DNA from: Phascolarctobacterium_A sp034086985
GTDB lineage: Bacteria; Bacillota; Negativicutes; Acidaminococcales; Acidaminococcaceae
Length of the DNA: 64,000 nucleotides
Reading direction: 5' to 3'
NCBI GenBank assembly: GCA_034086985.1
Contig: JAXDZG010000023.1
Coordinates: 124,001-188,000 of the forward strand
A program made the position numbers and the translations under genes. A model generated the notes under the pieces. It was not told the origin of the DNA, searched no databases, and was given only the letters and a program-made list of their open reading frames with translations. The stretch's first letter is position 1, and each line of letters begins with the position of its first letter. Shown piece by piece: positions 41,741 to 49,229 of this stretch.

Positions 41741-42859
41741 TTATGCTTGTGCCTTCTCAGCCTTATAAGCGCGACCCAAAGCGTTAACCTCCTTCATAAC
41801 CTCGAAGAAGCGCTCCTTATTCACGCATTTAGGCTTATGCTTCCAGCCAGCGGAGGTCTTGAATTTTTCATACATGGTCTCGAATTCATCCTCCTCGATT
41901 TCCACATCATCGAAGCAGATGGGCAGGCCGATGGAATAGTTGAAGTCCATTAAACGCTTCACCATCTCCATATCGCCGGCATAAGCGACCTGTACCAGAG
42001 TACCCAGCGCCACTACCTCGCCGTGGAGATGGTTGTGACCCTTCTTGGTAACGGTGGAGCCATAGTATACGCAGTGAGCCAGCATGCTATTGTAATAATA
42101 TGCATTATCCTCAGTGGTGGTCAGATTGGAGGCCAGACCTGTGGAAATGATGATATCCAAAATAACCTGAATCAGCTCGAAGCTGTTGCGGTGAGCTCTA
42201 AAGTCCTCCAAGGCCTTTTTGCCATTGTCCAAAATGGGAGCGGTGCAAACGCGACTGATTTGTTGGCCCAGCAAGGTGGTATGGAAGAGCTGATCGTCCT
42301 GAGAAGCGAATACTACCTCGAACTCCTTGGAAAGAGCGTCGCCGATACCGGCCCAGAAAAGCGGTTCAGGAGAATCGGCGATAATGGCGGAGTTAATGAA
42401 GCAATGATTGCAGGGCTTAGTGGGGAAATTGCCACGATAGCTGCCGCCGGGATAGTACATAATGGCTTGGGCAGAAAAGGCAGCGCAGTTGGAGCCCACA
42501 GTGGGGAAGGTAAAAAGAGGCTTATCCATGAGATGAGCCGCGTATTTTACAGTGTCGATAGCACGACCGCCGCCCACAGCAAAGAGGATATCCGCCTCCT
42601 GCACAGCGGGCAAATCCATAAGCATATGGCTGTTTTCGTGAGTGCATTCGCCCCCATACCAGATAAAGTCTAGGATTTTAATGTCGGAGCCTGCTACACC
42701 CTCGATAATAGCATCCTTAGCCTTGGCAAGGGCTGTTTTGCCACCGATAACAGCTACCTTTTTGCCTAAAAAGCGTGCTGCGTGGGGAATTTGCTTGTAG
42801 GCATCGGCGCCAATGGAATAGGATGACAGGGTCACGGTGTAGCTTGTAGTGTTAATCAT
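41741..42859 (-). CDS. Iron-type alcohol dehydrogenase / glycerol dehydrogenase-like protein
   Basis: A 372-residue member of the metal-dependent dehydroquinate-synthase-like superfamily. Start 42859 follows AGGAGGCAAAAAA; a much longer frame beginning at 43075 would run into the divergent gene. Nucleotide-binding GGGRAIDTVKYAA, FPTVGSNCAAFSA, the metal Asp in GIGDALSKEFE and the His pair region KKGHNHLHGEVVALG are visible. It resembles the glycerol dehydrogenase-like group (GldA) more than EutG/AdhE. The stop lies 2 bases from the PDE start, so the two genes may be co-transcribed. Confidence 0.82.
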   Translation of the reverse strand: MINTTSYTVTLSSYSIGADAYKQIPHAARFLGKKVAVIGGKTALAKAKDAIIEGVAGSDIKILDFIWYGGECTHENSHMLMDLPAVQEADILFAVGGGRAIDTVKYAAHLMDKPLFTFPTVGSNCAAFSAQAIMYYPGGSYRGNFPTKPCNHCFINSAIIADSPEPLFWAGIGDALSKEFEVVFASQDDQLFHTTLLGQQISRVCTAPILDNGKKALEDFRAHRNSFELIQVILDIIISTGLASNLTTTEDNAYYYNSMLAHCVYYGSTVTKKGHNHLHGEVVALGTLVQVAYAGDMEMVKRLMDFNYSIGLPICFDDVEIEEDEFETMYEKFKTSAGWKHKPKCVNKERFFEVMKEVNALGRAYKAEKAQA

Positions 42860-42980
42860 TTTTTTGCCTCCTAATAATAATAGCTTGCGTGCATGATTTT
42901 TATTTGCTTCTATTGTATCACAATTATTGTATCTTGGGCAGTACTTTCTGTTATAATATATTATACAGGAGGATGCTGGT

Positions 42981-44222
42981 ATGAGTTTATTTACATGGAT
43001 GAATGAGCTTTTAGGTACGGAAAACGCAGAGGGCATTATCGCTATCTCTGCGCTGCTGGCGTGGATGCTGCCCAAGCTGCTCTATTTTTGCGTAAAATTT
43101 ATCTTTAATACACTGCTCTTTTTGGCCAATGTTTTTAGCAGGGACAAGTTGGAGCTGTGGCTGAAAAATAAAATTAATTATTTTCTCTCCAGCCTGGCCC
43201 ACGGCGCCAAGGTTTCGGATATTCCCCGCTGGCTTAATAAGGACCAGCTGGCACTGCGTGAGGTGCACTGGCAGCGGGCAGGGCTCGTGGTGGACGTGCC
43301 CTCGGTAATTGTCACCATCAATCTGCCCAGCTTTGGCTACAGCGTTTTCAAGCTCAGACTGCGCTATCTTTTTAATCAGGCAGAGTTTATGCGTGAATTG
43401 GATATTCTGCTGCATACTTCCATCCGTGAAATAAGAGTACAGGAACCCGCTATCACCTATGTGCACAAGCATTTGCGTCTGCTCACCGACAACATGCCTG
43501 AGGGTGCGGCAGAAGAAAAGAAGGAAACGATTATTAACCTGCTGCAGGAAGCAGTGGATTACCATTTGCATATGCTGGTGGAGCATGGCAGCCTACAGCT
43601 GAAGCTCTTCAACGAGCTTTTTGTAGTGCAGAATATTAATTTTGATTTATATAATCGTGCGGCCAGCCTTAATGCCAACAATAAGGACTTCTTGTTCACA
43701 GCCATGCTGACAGGTATTTATGAGGGCTCTAATATTAGCCTCTGCAATAAGCTCAATAGTCTTACAGAATACCAGCTGGGCATCAATAAGCTCACTATAA
43801 CCCCAGGCCTGTGGCGTGCTATCAAGGAGCGCTGCGGGCATCTGGAGCAGCTGGAGTTTCCTCCGGGGCAAACTGTGGGCGTTTTGCGGGATGTGCGCGT
43901 GGAGTTTAAAACCGGTGCGGAAGCCCAGATTATCGGTCTTGAGGGTGAATACCGCATTCTCAAGCCCACTATTAAGGCTTGGCGTAGCTTTGAAGTGCCC
44001 CATAGCCTTGAGGGCGTGCTGGCTTGGGATGCTAAGGGACTGGCTCTGCCGGATAATTTTCTCGTCTTTAAAAACGGCCTACGCATGCGCATTCCCTGTG
44101 AATGGCAGGACGGCAAGCTGAAGATGAACTTCCCCACCTTAGACGAGCTCAAGGAAAGATATATGAGCATCGTTAAGCAAGCTAAGGAGACAGCCAAAAG
44201 CTACTTCGGCAAGCTGTGGTGA
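42981..44222 (+). CDS. Membrane-associated protein of unknown function
   Basis: A 413-residue protein that I do not recognise. Residues 18-52 are hydrophobic and could form one or two membrane helices; the rest is soluble, with helical segments around 150-190 and a beta-rich C-terminal half ending in a Lys-rich tail. TACAGGAGG precedes the ATG and a good -10 (TATAAT) lies 30 bases upstream. It is transcribed divergently from the dehydrogenase gene, and a GTAACG repeat hairpin follows its stop. Confidence 0.7.
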   Translation: MSLFTWMNELLGTENAEGIIAISALLAWMLPKLLYFCVKFIFNTLLFLANVFSRDKLELWLKNKINYFLSSLAHGAKVSDIPRWLNKDQLALREVHWQRAGLVVDVPSVIVTINLPSFGYSVFKLRLRYLFNQAEFMRELDILLHTSIREIRVQEPAITYVHKHLRLLTDNMPEGAAEEKKETIINLLQEAVDYHLHMLVEHGSLQLKLFNELFVVQNINFDLYNRAASLNANNKDFLFTAMLTGIYEGSNISLCNKLNSLTEYQLGINKLTITPGLWRAIKERCGHLEQLEFPPGQTVGVLRDVRVEFKTGAEAQIIGLEGEYRILKPTIKAWRSFEVPHSLEGVLAWDAKGLALPDNFLVFKNGLRMRIPCEWQDGKLKMNFPTLDELKERYMSIVKQAKETAKSYFGKLW

Positions 44223-44234
44223 GATACGGCTATC

Positions 44235-44268
44235 TCCTGTAACTAAGCGTTACTCAAAACAGACATTT
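44235..44268 (+). repeat. Intergenic GTAACG hairpin repeat, copy 2
   Basis: CCTGTAACTAAGCGTTAC followed by TCAAAACAGACATTTA; one mismatch in the stem relative to the other copies. Confidence 0.65.
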
Positions 44269-44359
44269 ATGTAAAATTAAAACAAAACATAGCTTAATTG
44301 GCTTGAATATTTGCCTTGCTTAGAGCATAATATAGCTAAAGCAGCAAGGGAGGTAAAAA

Positions 44360-45160
44360 ATGTATAAGGTAAATGAAGAATTACTAGAAATTTTGCGTAA
44401 CAAACAGGGCTATATTAGTGATATGGATGGTGTTATCTACCATGGCAACTGCATTCTGCCCGGTGTCAAGGAGTTTGTAGACTGGCTATACAAGGAGGAT
44501 AAGCCCTTTCTCTTTCTGACCAATTCCAGCGAGCGTAGTCCACGAGAGCTGCGTCAAAAGCTGTCCCGCATGGGCCTTGATGTGGACGAGAGCCATTTTT
44601 ATACAAGTGCCCTAGCTACTGCTAAATTCTTGGCAGAGCAGGCCCCTGGCTGCAGCGCTTATGTTATCGGCGCACCAGGCCTAGTCAATGCCCTTTATGA
44701 TGTGGGCATCACTATGAATGATGTTAATCCTGATTATGTGGTGGTGGGTGAAACCGACTCTTATAATTACAATATGATTATCAAGGCCGTGCAGCTGGTT
44801 AATAAGGGCGCGCGCCTTGTGGGGACCAATCCCGATATGACGGGACCCTCGGAGCTAGGTATTATTCCTGCTTGTCAGGCCCTTGTAGCGCCCATTGCCC
44901 TGTCCACGGGCAAGACTCCCTATTATGTGGGCAAGCCTAATCCCCTCATGATGCGCACAGGCTTAAAAATGCTCAATGTCCATTCTGCTGATGCGGTGAT
45001 GATTGGCGATAGAATGGATACGGATATTGTGGCAGGCATGGAAAGCGGTCTCATGACTGCATTGGTTCTCAGCGGTGTCACCAGTCTTGACAATATCAAT
45101 GTATTCTCTTATCGACCTTCCATTATTCTCAATGGTGTGGGCGACATTGCAAGAAAATAG
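44360..45160 (+). CDS. HAD-IIA family phosphatase (NagD-like)
   Basis: A 266-residue haloacid-dehalogenase-type hydrolase. Motif I SDMDGVIYHG (nucleophile and acid Asp), motif II FLTNSSERSP, motif III Lys in YVGKPNPLMM, motif IV IGDRMDTDI. The cap type and length match NagD/AraL-like sugar or nucleotide monophosphatases; the substrate is unknown. AGGGAGG precedes the start. A terminator hairpin follows directly. Confidence 0.88.
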   Translation: MYKVNEELLEILRNKQGYISDMDGVIYHGNCILPGVKEFVDWLYKEDKPFLFLTNSSERSPRELRQKLSRMGLDVDESHFYTSALATAKFLAEQAPGCSAYVIGAPGLVNALYDVGITMNDVNPDYVVVGETDSYNYNMIIKAVQLVNKGARLVGTNPDMTGPSELGIIPACQALVAPIALSTGKTPYYVGKPNPLMMRTGLKMLNVHSADAVMIGDRMDTDIVAGMESGLMTALVLSGVTSLDNINVFSYRPSIILNGVGDIARK

Positions 45161-45166
45161 TAGAAT

Positions 45167-45218
45167 AAAAAACTTCGGCAAAAGACAAATCGCGATGTTG
45201 TTTTTGCCGAAGTTTTTT
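45167..45218. terminator. Bidirectional terminator, member of a repeated hairpin pair
   Basis: AAAAAACTTCGGCAAAA ... TTTTGCCGAAGTTTTTT with an ATCGCGAT core. Nearly the same hairpin, inverted, stands at 48924-48971. Confidence 0.85.
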
Positions 45219-45230
45219 ATTATGACGTTC

Positions 45231-46103
45231 TTATTTTTTAGGTAACGATAAAAGCAGCACTGTAAAGATGATGCAGGACATGCCGATGTAATCCGGTAGT
45301 ACAAGCTGCGTGTCTAATAGCAGCACTACGGCAATTATGGAAGCTAAGGGCTCGGCGCAGGAAACGAGGCTGGCTTTAGTGGAGCCAACGATTTTAAGGC
45401 CTGCTAAATAAAGGGCATAGCTGGCGATAGTAGCTCCTACGATGAGATAACTCATGGCTAAATAAGCATGCACATTCCAGCTGCCCGCTGGGGCAAATGG
45501 ATCGCGTACTGCCAATAGTGAGAGACCGCTCAACAGCTGGCCCCAGCCGATAATGACTGTGGCAGGGTAGTGCTTTAATAGCTCCACTGGCTGGATGCTG
45601 TAAAAGGCGTAGGAAATAGCCGATAAGAGACCAATAATAATGGCTGCAGGTGACAAGGCTAAACTGGTAAGACTGCCATGAGTGGCAATGAGAAACACGC
45701 CCACTAAGGCGCCGCAAATGCCCACCAGCTCTCGCCCATCGGGCCAAGCACGGTGTTTGTAGCTGATATAGACCATGACCCAAATAGGCGCACTATACTG
45801 CAAAACTGTGGCTGTAGCCGCATTACACAGAGAAATAGTGTAGTAAAAGCCCAGCTGTGCTCCCAAAATACCCACGAAGGAAAAGCAGAGCAGCGAGAGA
45901 AAATGCTGGCGCAGGATGGTGAAAATATTTTGCCTGAGTACAGTGGCAGTATAAAGCAAAAATAGTCCGCCAGCCACAATTTGCCGCACCATCACCAGCC
46001 ACACCGCGTCCACCTGATGATATTGAAAAAGATATTGTCCGGCTACGCCGCCCAGTCCCCAGCAGGCTGCAGCCATGACAATGAGTATAATTCCTTTGAG
46101 CAT
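45231..46103 (-). CDS. EamA/DMT-family transporter
   Basis: A 290-residue membrane protein with ten hydrophobic segments in two EamA halves, beginning MLKGIILIVMAAACWGLGGVAGQYLF, the typical first helix, with the second half around ATVIIGWGQLLSGL. Members export or import metabolites such as amino acids or nucleotide precursors; substrate unknown. The nfo gene is 10 bases upstream on the same strand, so the two share a promoter at 46999-47027. Confidence 0.88.
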   Translation of the reverse strand: MLKGIILIVMAAACWGLGGVAGQYLFQYHQVDAVWLVMVRQIVAGGLFLLYTATVLRQNIFTILRQHFLSLLCFSFVGILGAQLGFYYTISLCNAATATVLQYSAPIWVMVYISYKHRAWPDGRELVGICGALVGVFLIATHGSLTSLALSPAAIIIGLLSAISYAFYSIQPVELLKHYPATVIIGWGQLLSGLSLLAVRDPFAPAGSWNVHAYLAMSYLIVGATIASYALYLAGLKIVGSTKASLVSCAEPLASIIAVVLLLDTQLVLPDYIGMSCIIFTVLLLSLPKK

Positions 46104-46113
46104 AGCGTAGCCT

Positions 46114-46944
46114 CTACTTATAGAGCCCGCGCAGAAGGGCTATTTCCTTAGCATAACCGTCCAGCTCATTGGGCGTTTCTAGATAAAATGGCAGCAGTCG
46201 CAGTTGGGGATGATTGGTCACAGCGGATAGAGTTGCAAGCCCAATATTACCCTCACCAATGCAGGCGTGACGATCCTTGTGGCTGCCCAAGGCATTCTTG
46301 CTATCGTTAATATGAACGGCATGCAGTCGGTCCAAGCCTACGATTTTATCAAATTGCTCTAGCACGCCCTCCAAATCATTGACTATATCATAGCCACCGT
46401 CAAAAACATGGCAAGTGTCGAGACACACGCCCATCTTTTCGTTAAGCTGTACCTTGTCCAGAATAGCGGCTAGCTCTTCAAAGCTACGGCCCACCTCGCT
46501 ACCCTTGCCAGCCATGGTTTCCAGCAGTACCGTGGTGTGCATTTCCTTATAGAGCACGCTGTTAAGCATGTGGGCGATCTTTGCAACACCTACTTCACTA
46601 CCTTGCTTCACATGGCTACCTGGATGAAAATTATACATATTTCCTGGCACATATTCCAGCATGGCCAAGTCTCCTTCCATAACCATACGAGCGAAGTCGA
46701 TAAGATGCTCATCTGCAGCGCAGGGGTTCATAGTATAGGGTGCGTGGGCCAAAAGAGGTGCAAAATTGTGCTCTACACAGAGCTCACGTAAAGCCCTTGC
46801 ATCCTCGGTATCCACAGCTTTGGCCTTGCCCCCGCGCGGATTGCGAGTAAAGAATTGAAAAGTGTCCGCGCCAATGGACAGGGCTGTTTTGCCCATGGCT
46901 AGAAAGCCCTTAGAGGAAGATAAATGACAGCCTATATGTAACAT
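46114..46944 (-). CDS. nfo: Endonuclease IV (AP endonuclease)
   Basis: A 276-residue TIM-barrel tri-zinc enzyme that cuts 5' to abasic sites in base-excision repair. Begins LHIGCHLSSSKGF; the zinc-binding stretches include NFHPGSHV, LLETMAGKGSEVG, GVCLDTCHVFDGGYD, HINDSKNALGSHKDRH and the late Glu in LPFYLETPNE. All family motifs are intact. TTGCTG-17-TATAAT promoter upstream. Confidence 0.95.
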   Translation of the reverse strand: MLHIGCHLSSSKGFLAMGKTALSIGADTFQFFTRNPRGGKAKAVDTEDARALRELCVEHNFAPLLAHAPYTMNPCAADEHLIDFARMVMEGDLAMLEYVPGNMYNFHPGSHVKQGSEVGVAKIAHMLNSVLYKEMHTTVLLETMAGKGSEVGRSFEELAAILDKVQLNEKMGVCLDTCHVFDGGYDIVNDLEGVLEQFDKIVGLDRLHAVHINDSKNALGSHKDRHACIGEGNIGLATLSAVTNHPQLRLLPFYLETPNELDGYAKEIALLRGLYK

Positions 46945-46998
46945 AAATAAACACTCCTGTAGTTGTAGTTTTAGTTTTTAATTTTTAGTTTTAGCATC

Positions 46999-47027
46999 AT
47001 TATACACTTCTGATACAGGCTCAGCAA
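46999..47027 (-). promoter_or_regulatory. nfo promoter, TTGCTG / AAGTG-TATAAT type
   Basis: Minus strand TTGCTG (47027-47022), 17 bases ending AAGTG, TATAAT (47004-46999). The same layout stands at 54778, 55952 and 63352. Confidence 0.7.
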
Positions 47028-47103
47028 GGGAAATATCTACAAGCCCTGGCATTTAACCTAATCTTAGTAATAACAATTACTTCTATAGCTTTCCATGGGC
47101 ATA

Positions 47104-47144
47104 AAAAAAGACTAGGCGTCGTGAGTAGCCCAGCCATCCGTCTT
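47104..47144 (-). terminator. Possible terminator of the 30-aa gene
   Basis: Minus strand AAGAC ... GTCTT with a GGC/GCC inner pair, followed by TTTTTTTATG. Stem is interrupted, T-run is good. Confidence 0.45.
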
Positions 47145-47157
47145 CTTTATATGCGCT

Positions 47158-47250
47158 TTATTTGCTCAGAGAACGCTTTACAATCTCGCGATTAAGCTCT
47201 TGTAGGGTAGGTCGCTTGGACCAATCCTGAGCAGTCATTTTCTTATGCAT
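47158..47250 (-). CDS. Probable small protein, 30 residues
   Basis: Open frame starting MHKKMTAQDWSKRPTLQELN and ending in EIVKRSLSK. AAAGGAG lies 11 bases upstream of the ATG at 47250; an in-frame upstream ATG at 47274 (38 residues) has no ribosome site. A near-consensus promoter (TAGACA-17-TATAAT, 47304-47332) and a terminator-like hairpin enclose it, so a ~200-nt transcript is expected. The sequence is charged, without a membrane segment. No family recognised. The locus might instead be a small RNA. Confidence 0.5.
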   Translation of the reverse strand: MHKKMTAQDWSKRPTLQELNREIVKRSLSK

Positions 47251-47303
47251 ATAGGCATCAGCTCCTTTCTTCATAAAATTATTCATATCCAAGTGGTTAC
47301 CCT

Positions 47304-47332
47304 ATTATAAGCAATATACTCCTGTTTGTCTA
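47304..47332 (-). promoter_or_regulatory. Promoter of the 30-aa gene
   Basis: Minus strand TAGACA (47332-47327), 17 bases, TATAAT (47309-47304). Confidence 0.65.
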
Positions 47333-47391
47333 GTACTCTGACGACTATTTTACATATTTATTACGAATGTGGCATTTTCTAGAATATTAAA

Positions 47392-47427
47392 TAAACCGCC
47401 TACCTTGCGCTTGGTAGGCGGTTTTTG
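47392..47427. terminator. Terminator after the binding-protein gene
   Basis: AAACCGCCTACC / GGTAGGCGGTTT stem, with TTTATTT on the minus side and TTTTTG on the plus side. Confidence 0.8.
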
Positions 47428-47468
47428 TGTGCTTCCGGACGGGAGAAGAAATCCGGAAGGAGAGGGAA

Positions 47469-48638
47469 TCAGGGCTTTACAGTAGCGCGATAAGCTTGCT
47501 TGCCATCCTTCAGCTCAATGATAACAGCACTCTTGACTGCGTCATGCTTATCATTTAAGGAGGTTTCACCGGTTACAGCCTTGAAGGATTTGGTGTCTGC
47601 CAAAGCAGCAGCAACCTTAGCACTGTCGGTGGAGCCTGCACGCTTCATAGCATCTGCCAAAAGCTTAATGCCATCATAGCCCAATACTGCAGGTGCGTCA
47701 GGCTTTTGTTGGTATTCCTTTTCAAAGGCAGCTACAAAGGCTTTGGACTCAGCAGAATCGGAATCAGGAGAATAGTGATTGGTGAAGAAGGTGTTGTTCA
47801 GTGCAGCGGCACCGGCAATCTCAGCCAGCTTGGGGCTGTCCCAGCCATCGCCACCAACGATAGCGCAGTTAATGCCCAGCTCACGGGATTGCTTAACGAT
47901 TTTGCCAACCTCTTCGTAATAACCAGGAACATACAGCACATCCGGACCGGCAGCTTTAATCTTGGTCAATACAGCTTTAAAATCGGTATCCTTTTGCAGA
48001 TAAGCTTCCTCGGCTACAATGCTACCACCCTTGGCGGTATAGGCTTGCTTGAAGAAAGCGGCTAAGCCCTTAGCATAGTCGCTGCTGTTATCTACGTAGA
48101 TAGCAGCTTTTTTAGCCTTCAGCTCGTTGAGCACGAAGTTAGCACCTACAGTACCTTGGAAGGGATCGATAAAGCAAACCCTGAAGGTATTAGGTTTTGT
48201 TTTGCCATCCTTGCCCACGGTAACTGCCGGATTAGTAGCACCAATAGCAAGGAAGGGCACCTTGTTGGTTTCGCTGATATTGCAGGCAGCGATAGCGGAA
48301 GAACTTGTGAAGATACCTGCAACCATGGGCACCTTATCTTGGCTGATAAGCTTGCTCATAGCATTGGCTGCTTCAGCAGGCTCGCTCTTGGTATCGGCTT
48401 CCACTAATTGCAGCTTCTTGCCGTTTACACCACCAGCAGCGTTGATTTCCTTAACTGCCAGCTTAAAGCCACGCATCATGGACGTACCATAGGAAGCATT
48501 GGCACCTGTTAACTCGCCGATAGCACCGATTTTCACTGCTTCCCCGCCACTTTTGGCTTTATCGCCACCACAGCCTGTTAACATAAGTCCTGCTGCACAG
48601 ATAGCAGCTGTGATTGCTTTAAATAATTTACCCCTCAT
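47469..48638 (-). CDS. Branched-chain amino acid ABC transporter binding lipoprotein
   Basis: A 389-residue periplasmic-binding protein of the Leu/Ile/Val (LivJ) family. Start 48638 has AAAGGAG; the N-terminus is a lipoprotein signal with lipobox LMLTGC. The mature protein reads KIGAIGELTGANASYGTSMMRGFKL, the classical opening of this family, and continues GGVNGKKLQLVEADTKSEP. No permease or ATPase gene is near, so it is an orphan binding protein serving a transporter encoded elsewhere. Ligand (branched-chain or other amino acid) is not decided. A terminator-type hairpin sits in its leader. Confidence 0.9.
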   Translation of the reverse strand: MRGKLFKAITAAICAAGLMLTGCGGDKAKSGGEAVKIGAIGELTGANASYGTSMMRGFKLAVKEINAAGGVNGKKLQLVEADTKSEPAEAANAMSKLISQDKVPMVAGIFTSSSAIAACNISETNKVPFLAIGATNPAVTVGKDGKTKPNTFRVCFIDPFQGTVGANFVLNELKAKKAAIYVDNSSDYAKGLAAFFKQAYTAKGGSIVAEEAYLQKDTDFKAVLTKIKAAGPDVLYVPGYYEEVGKIVKQSRELGINCAIVGGDGWDSPKLAEIAGAAALNNTFFTNHYSPDSDSAESKAFVAAFEKEYQQKPDAPAVLGYDGIKLLADAMKRAGSTDSAKVAAALADTKSFKAVTGETSLNDKHDAVKSAVIIELKDGKQAYRATVKP

Positions 48639-48693
48639 TTGACTCAGCTCCTTTAAGAACATTTGTTATAGACATGGCAGCTTATAATATAAA

Positions 48694-48726
48694 AAGCCAG
48701 GCCACTTTTTCGCTGTGGTCTGGCTT
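48694..48726 (-). promoter_or_regulatory. Terminator-like hairpin in the binding-protein leader (candidate attenuator)
   Basis: Minus strand AAGCCAGACCAC-AGCGAAAAA-GTGGCCTGGCTT followed by TTTATATT, between promoter and start codon. The leader start (ATAGACA) can pair with TGTCTAT just after the hairpin, a possible alternative structure. Confidence 0.6.
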
Positions 48727-48753
48727 CCTTGCCTTTATTTTGTCTATGGACAT

Positions 48754-48782
48754 AGTATAAACAGCATAGTTGTAAATGTCAA
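48754..48782 (-). promoter_or_regulatory. Binding-protein gene promoter
   Basis: Minus strand TTGACA (48782-48777), 17 bases, TATACT (48759-48754). Confidence 0.75.
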
Positions 48783-48923
48783 TAGTAATTTTTAGCACAA
48801 TCGTATATTGAGAATAAACAGAATATTAGTCCCGTGGGTGGATAAAAAGCAGGAGCCAGTTTTTCCTGAGGGAGACGCAAGAGCAAAACAGTACTGATTG
48901 TTACAAAATATAAGGCAGAGCAA

Positions 48924-48971
48924 AGCTTCGGCAAAAACAACATCGCGGTGCATTTTTTGCCGAAGTTTTTT
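48924..48971. terminator. Orphan terminator-like hairpin, second copy
   Basis: CTTCGGCAAAA ... TTTTGCCGAAG followed by TTTTTT. It closely matches the reverse complement of 45167-45218, but no gene ends here: both flanking genes are transcribed away from it. Confidence 0.65.
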
Positions 48972-48973
48972 GC

Positions 48974-49008
48974 TCCTGTAACGAAGCGTTACTCAAAACA
49001 GACGTTTA
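48974..49008 (+). repeat. Intergenic GTAACG hairpin repeat, copy 3
   Basis: CCTGTAACGAAGCGTTAC followed by TCAAAACAGACGTTTA, immediately after the orphan hairpin. Confidence 0.7.
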
Positions 49009-49043
49009 TACCTCATTTTCAAGTCAAAATTATTTTATTATAG

Positions 49044-49072
49044 TTGCAGCAAAGTGGATATTCTAGTATAAT
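49044..49072 (+). promoter_or_regulatory. Promoter of the histidine kinase transcript
   Basis: TTGCAG (49044-49049), 17 bases, TATAAT (49067-49072); leaves a ~90-nt leader before a short upstream ORF. Confidence 0.65.
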
Positions 49073-49166
49073 ATATTTATCTATAGAATTTTTTAGTATT
49101 AGAGTGCGCTTTTTATAATTTTTTCGACGTGAGACTTAATAGTCCATATGTGTGCGGAGGTTTTTT

Positions 49167-49229
49167 ATGTCAGACCAAGCTCGCAATCTAAAATTTAGTA
49201 CGCATAAACGGGGGGGTGTTCACTCATGA
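49167..49229 (+). CDS. 20-residue upstream ORF coupled to the histidine kinase
   Basis: ATG at 49167 has a strong GGAGG 6 bases ahead; the peptide begins MSDQARNLKF and ends HKRGGVHS. Its TGA (49227-49229) overlaps the kinase ATG (49226) as ATGA. A run of seven G at 49210-49216 inside it serves as the kinase ribosome site. This is a likely leader peptide controlling kinase translation by coupling. Confidence 0.6.
   Translation: MSDQARNLKFSTHKRGGVHS

Noticed and set aside
48739..48752. Leader peptide ATG in the livJ-like leader
   Set aside because: The candidate ATG lies at or before the predicted transcription start, so it would not be in the mRNA.
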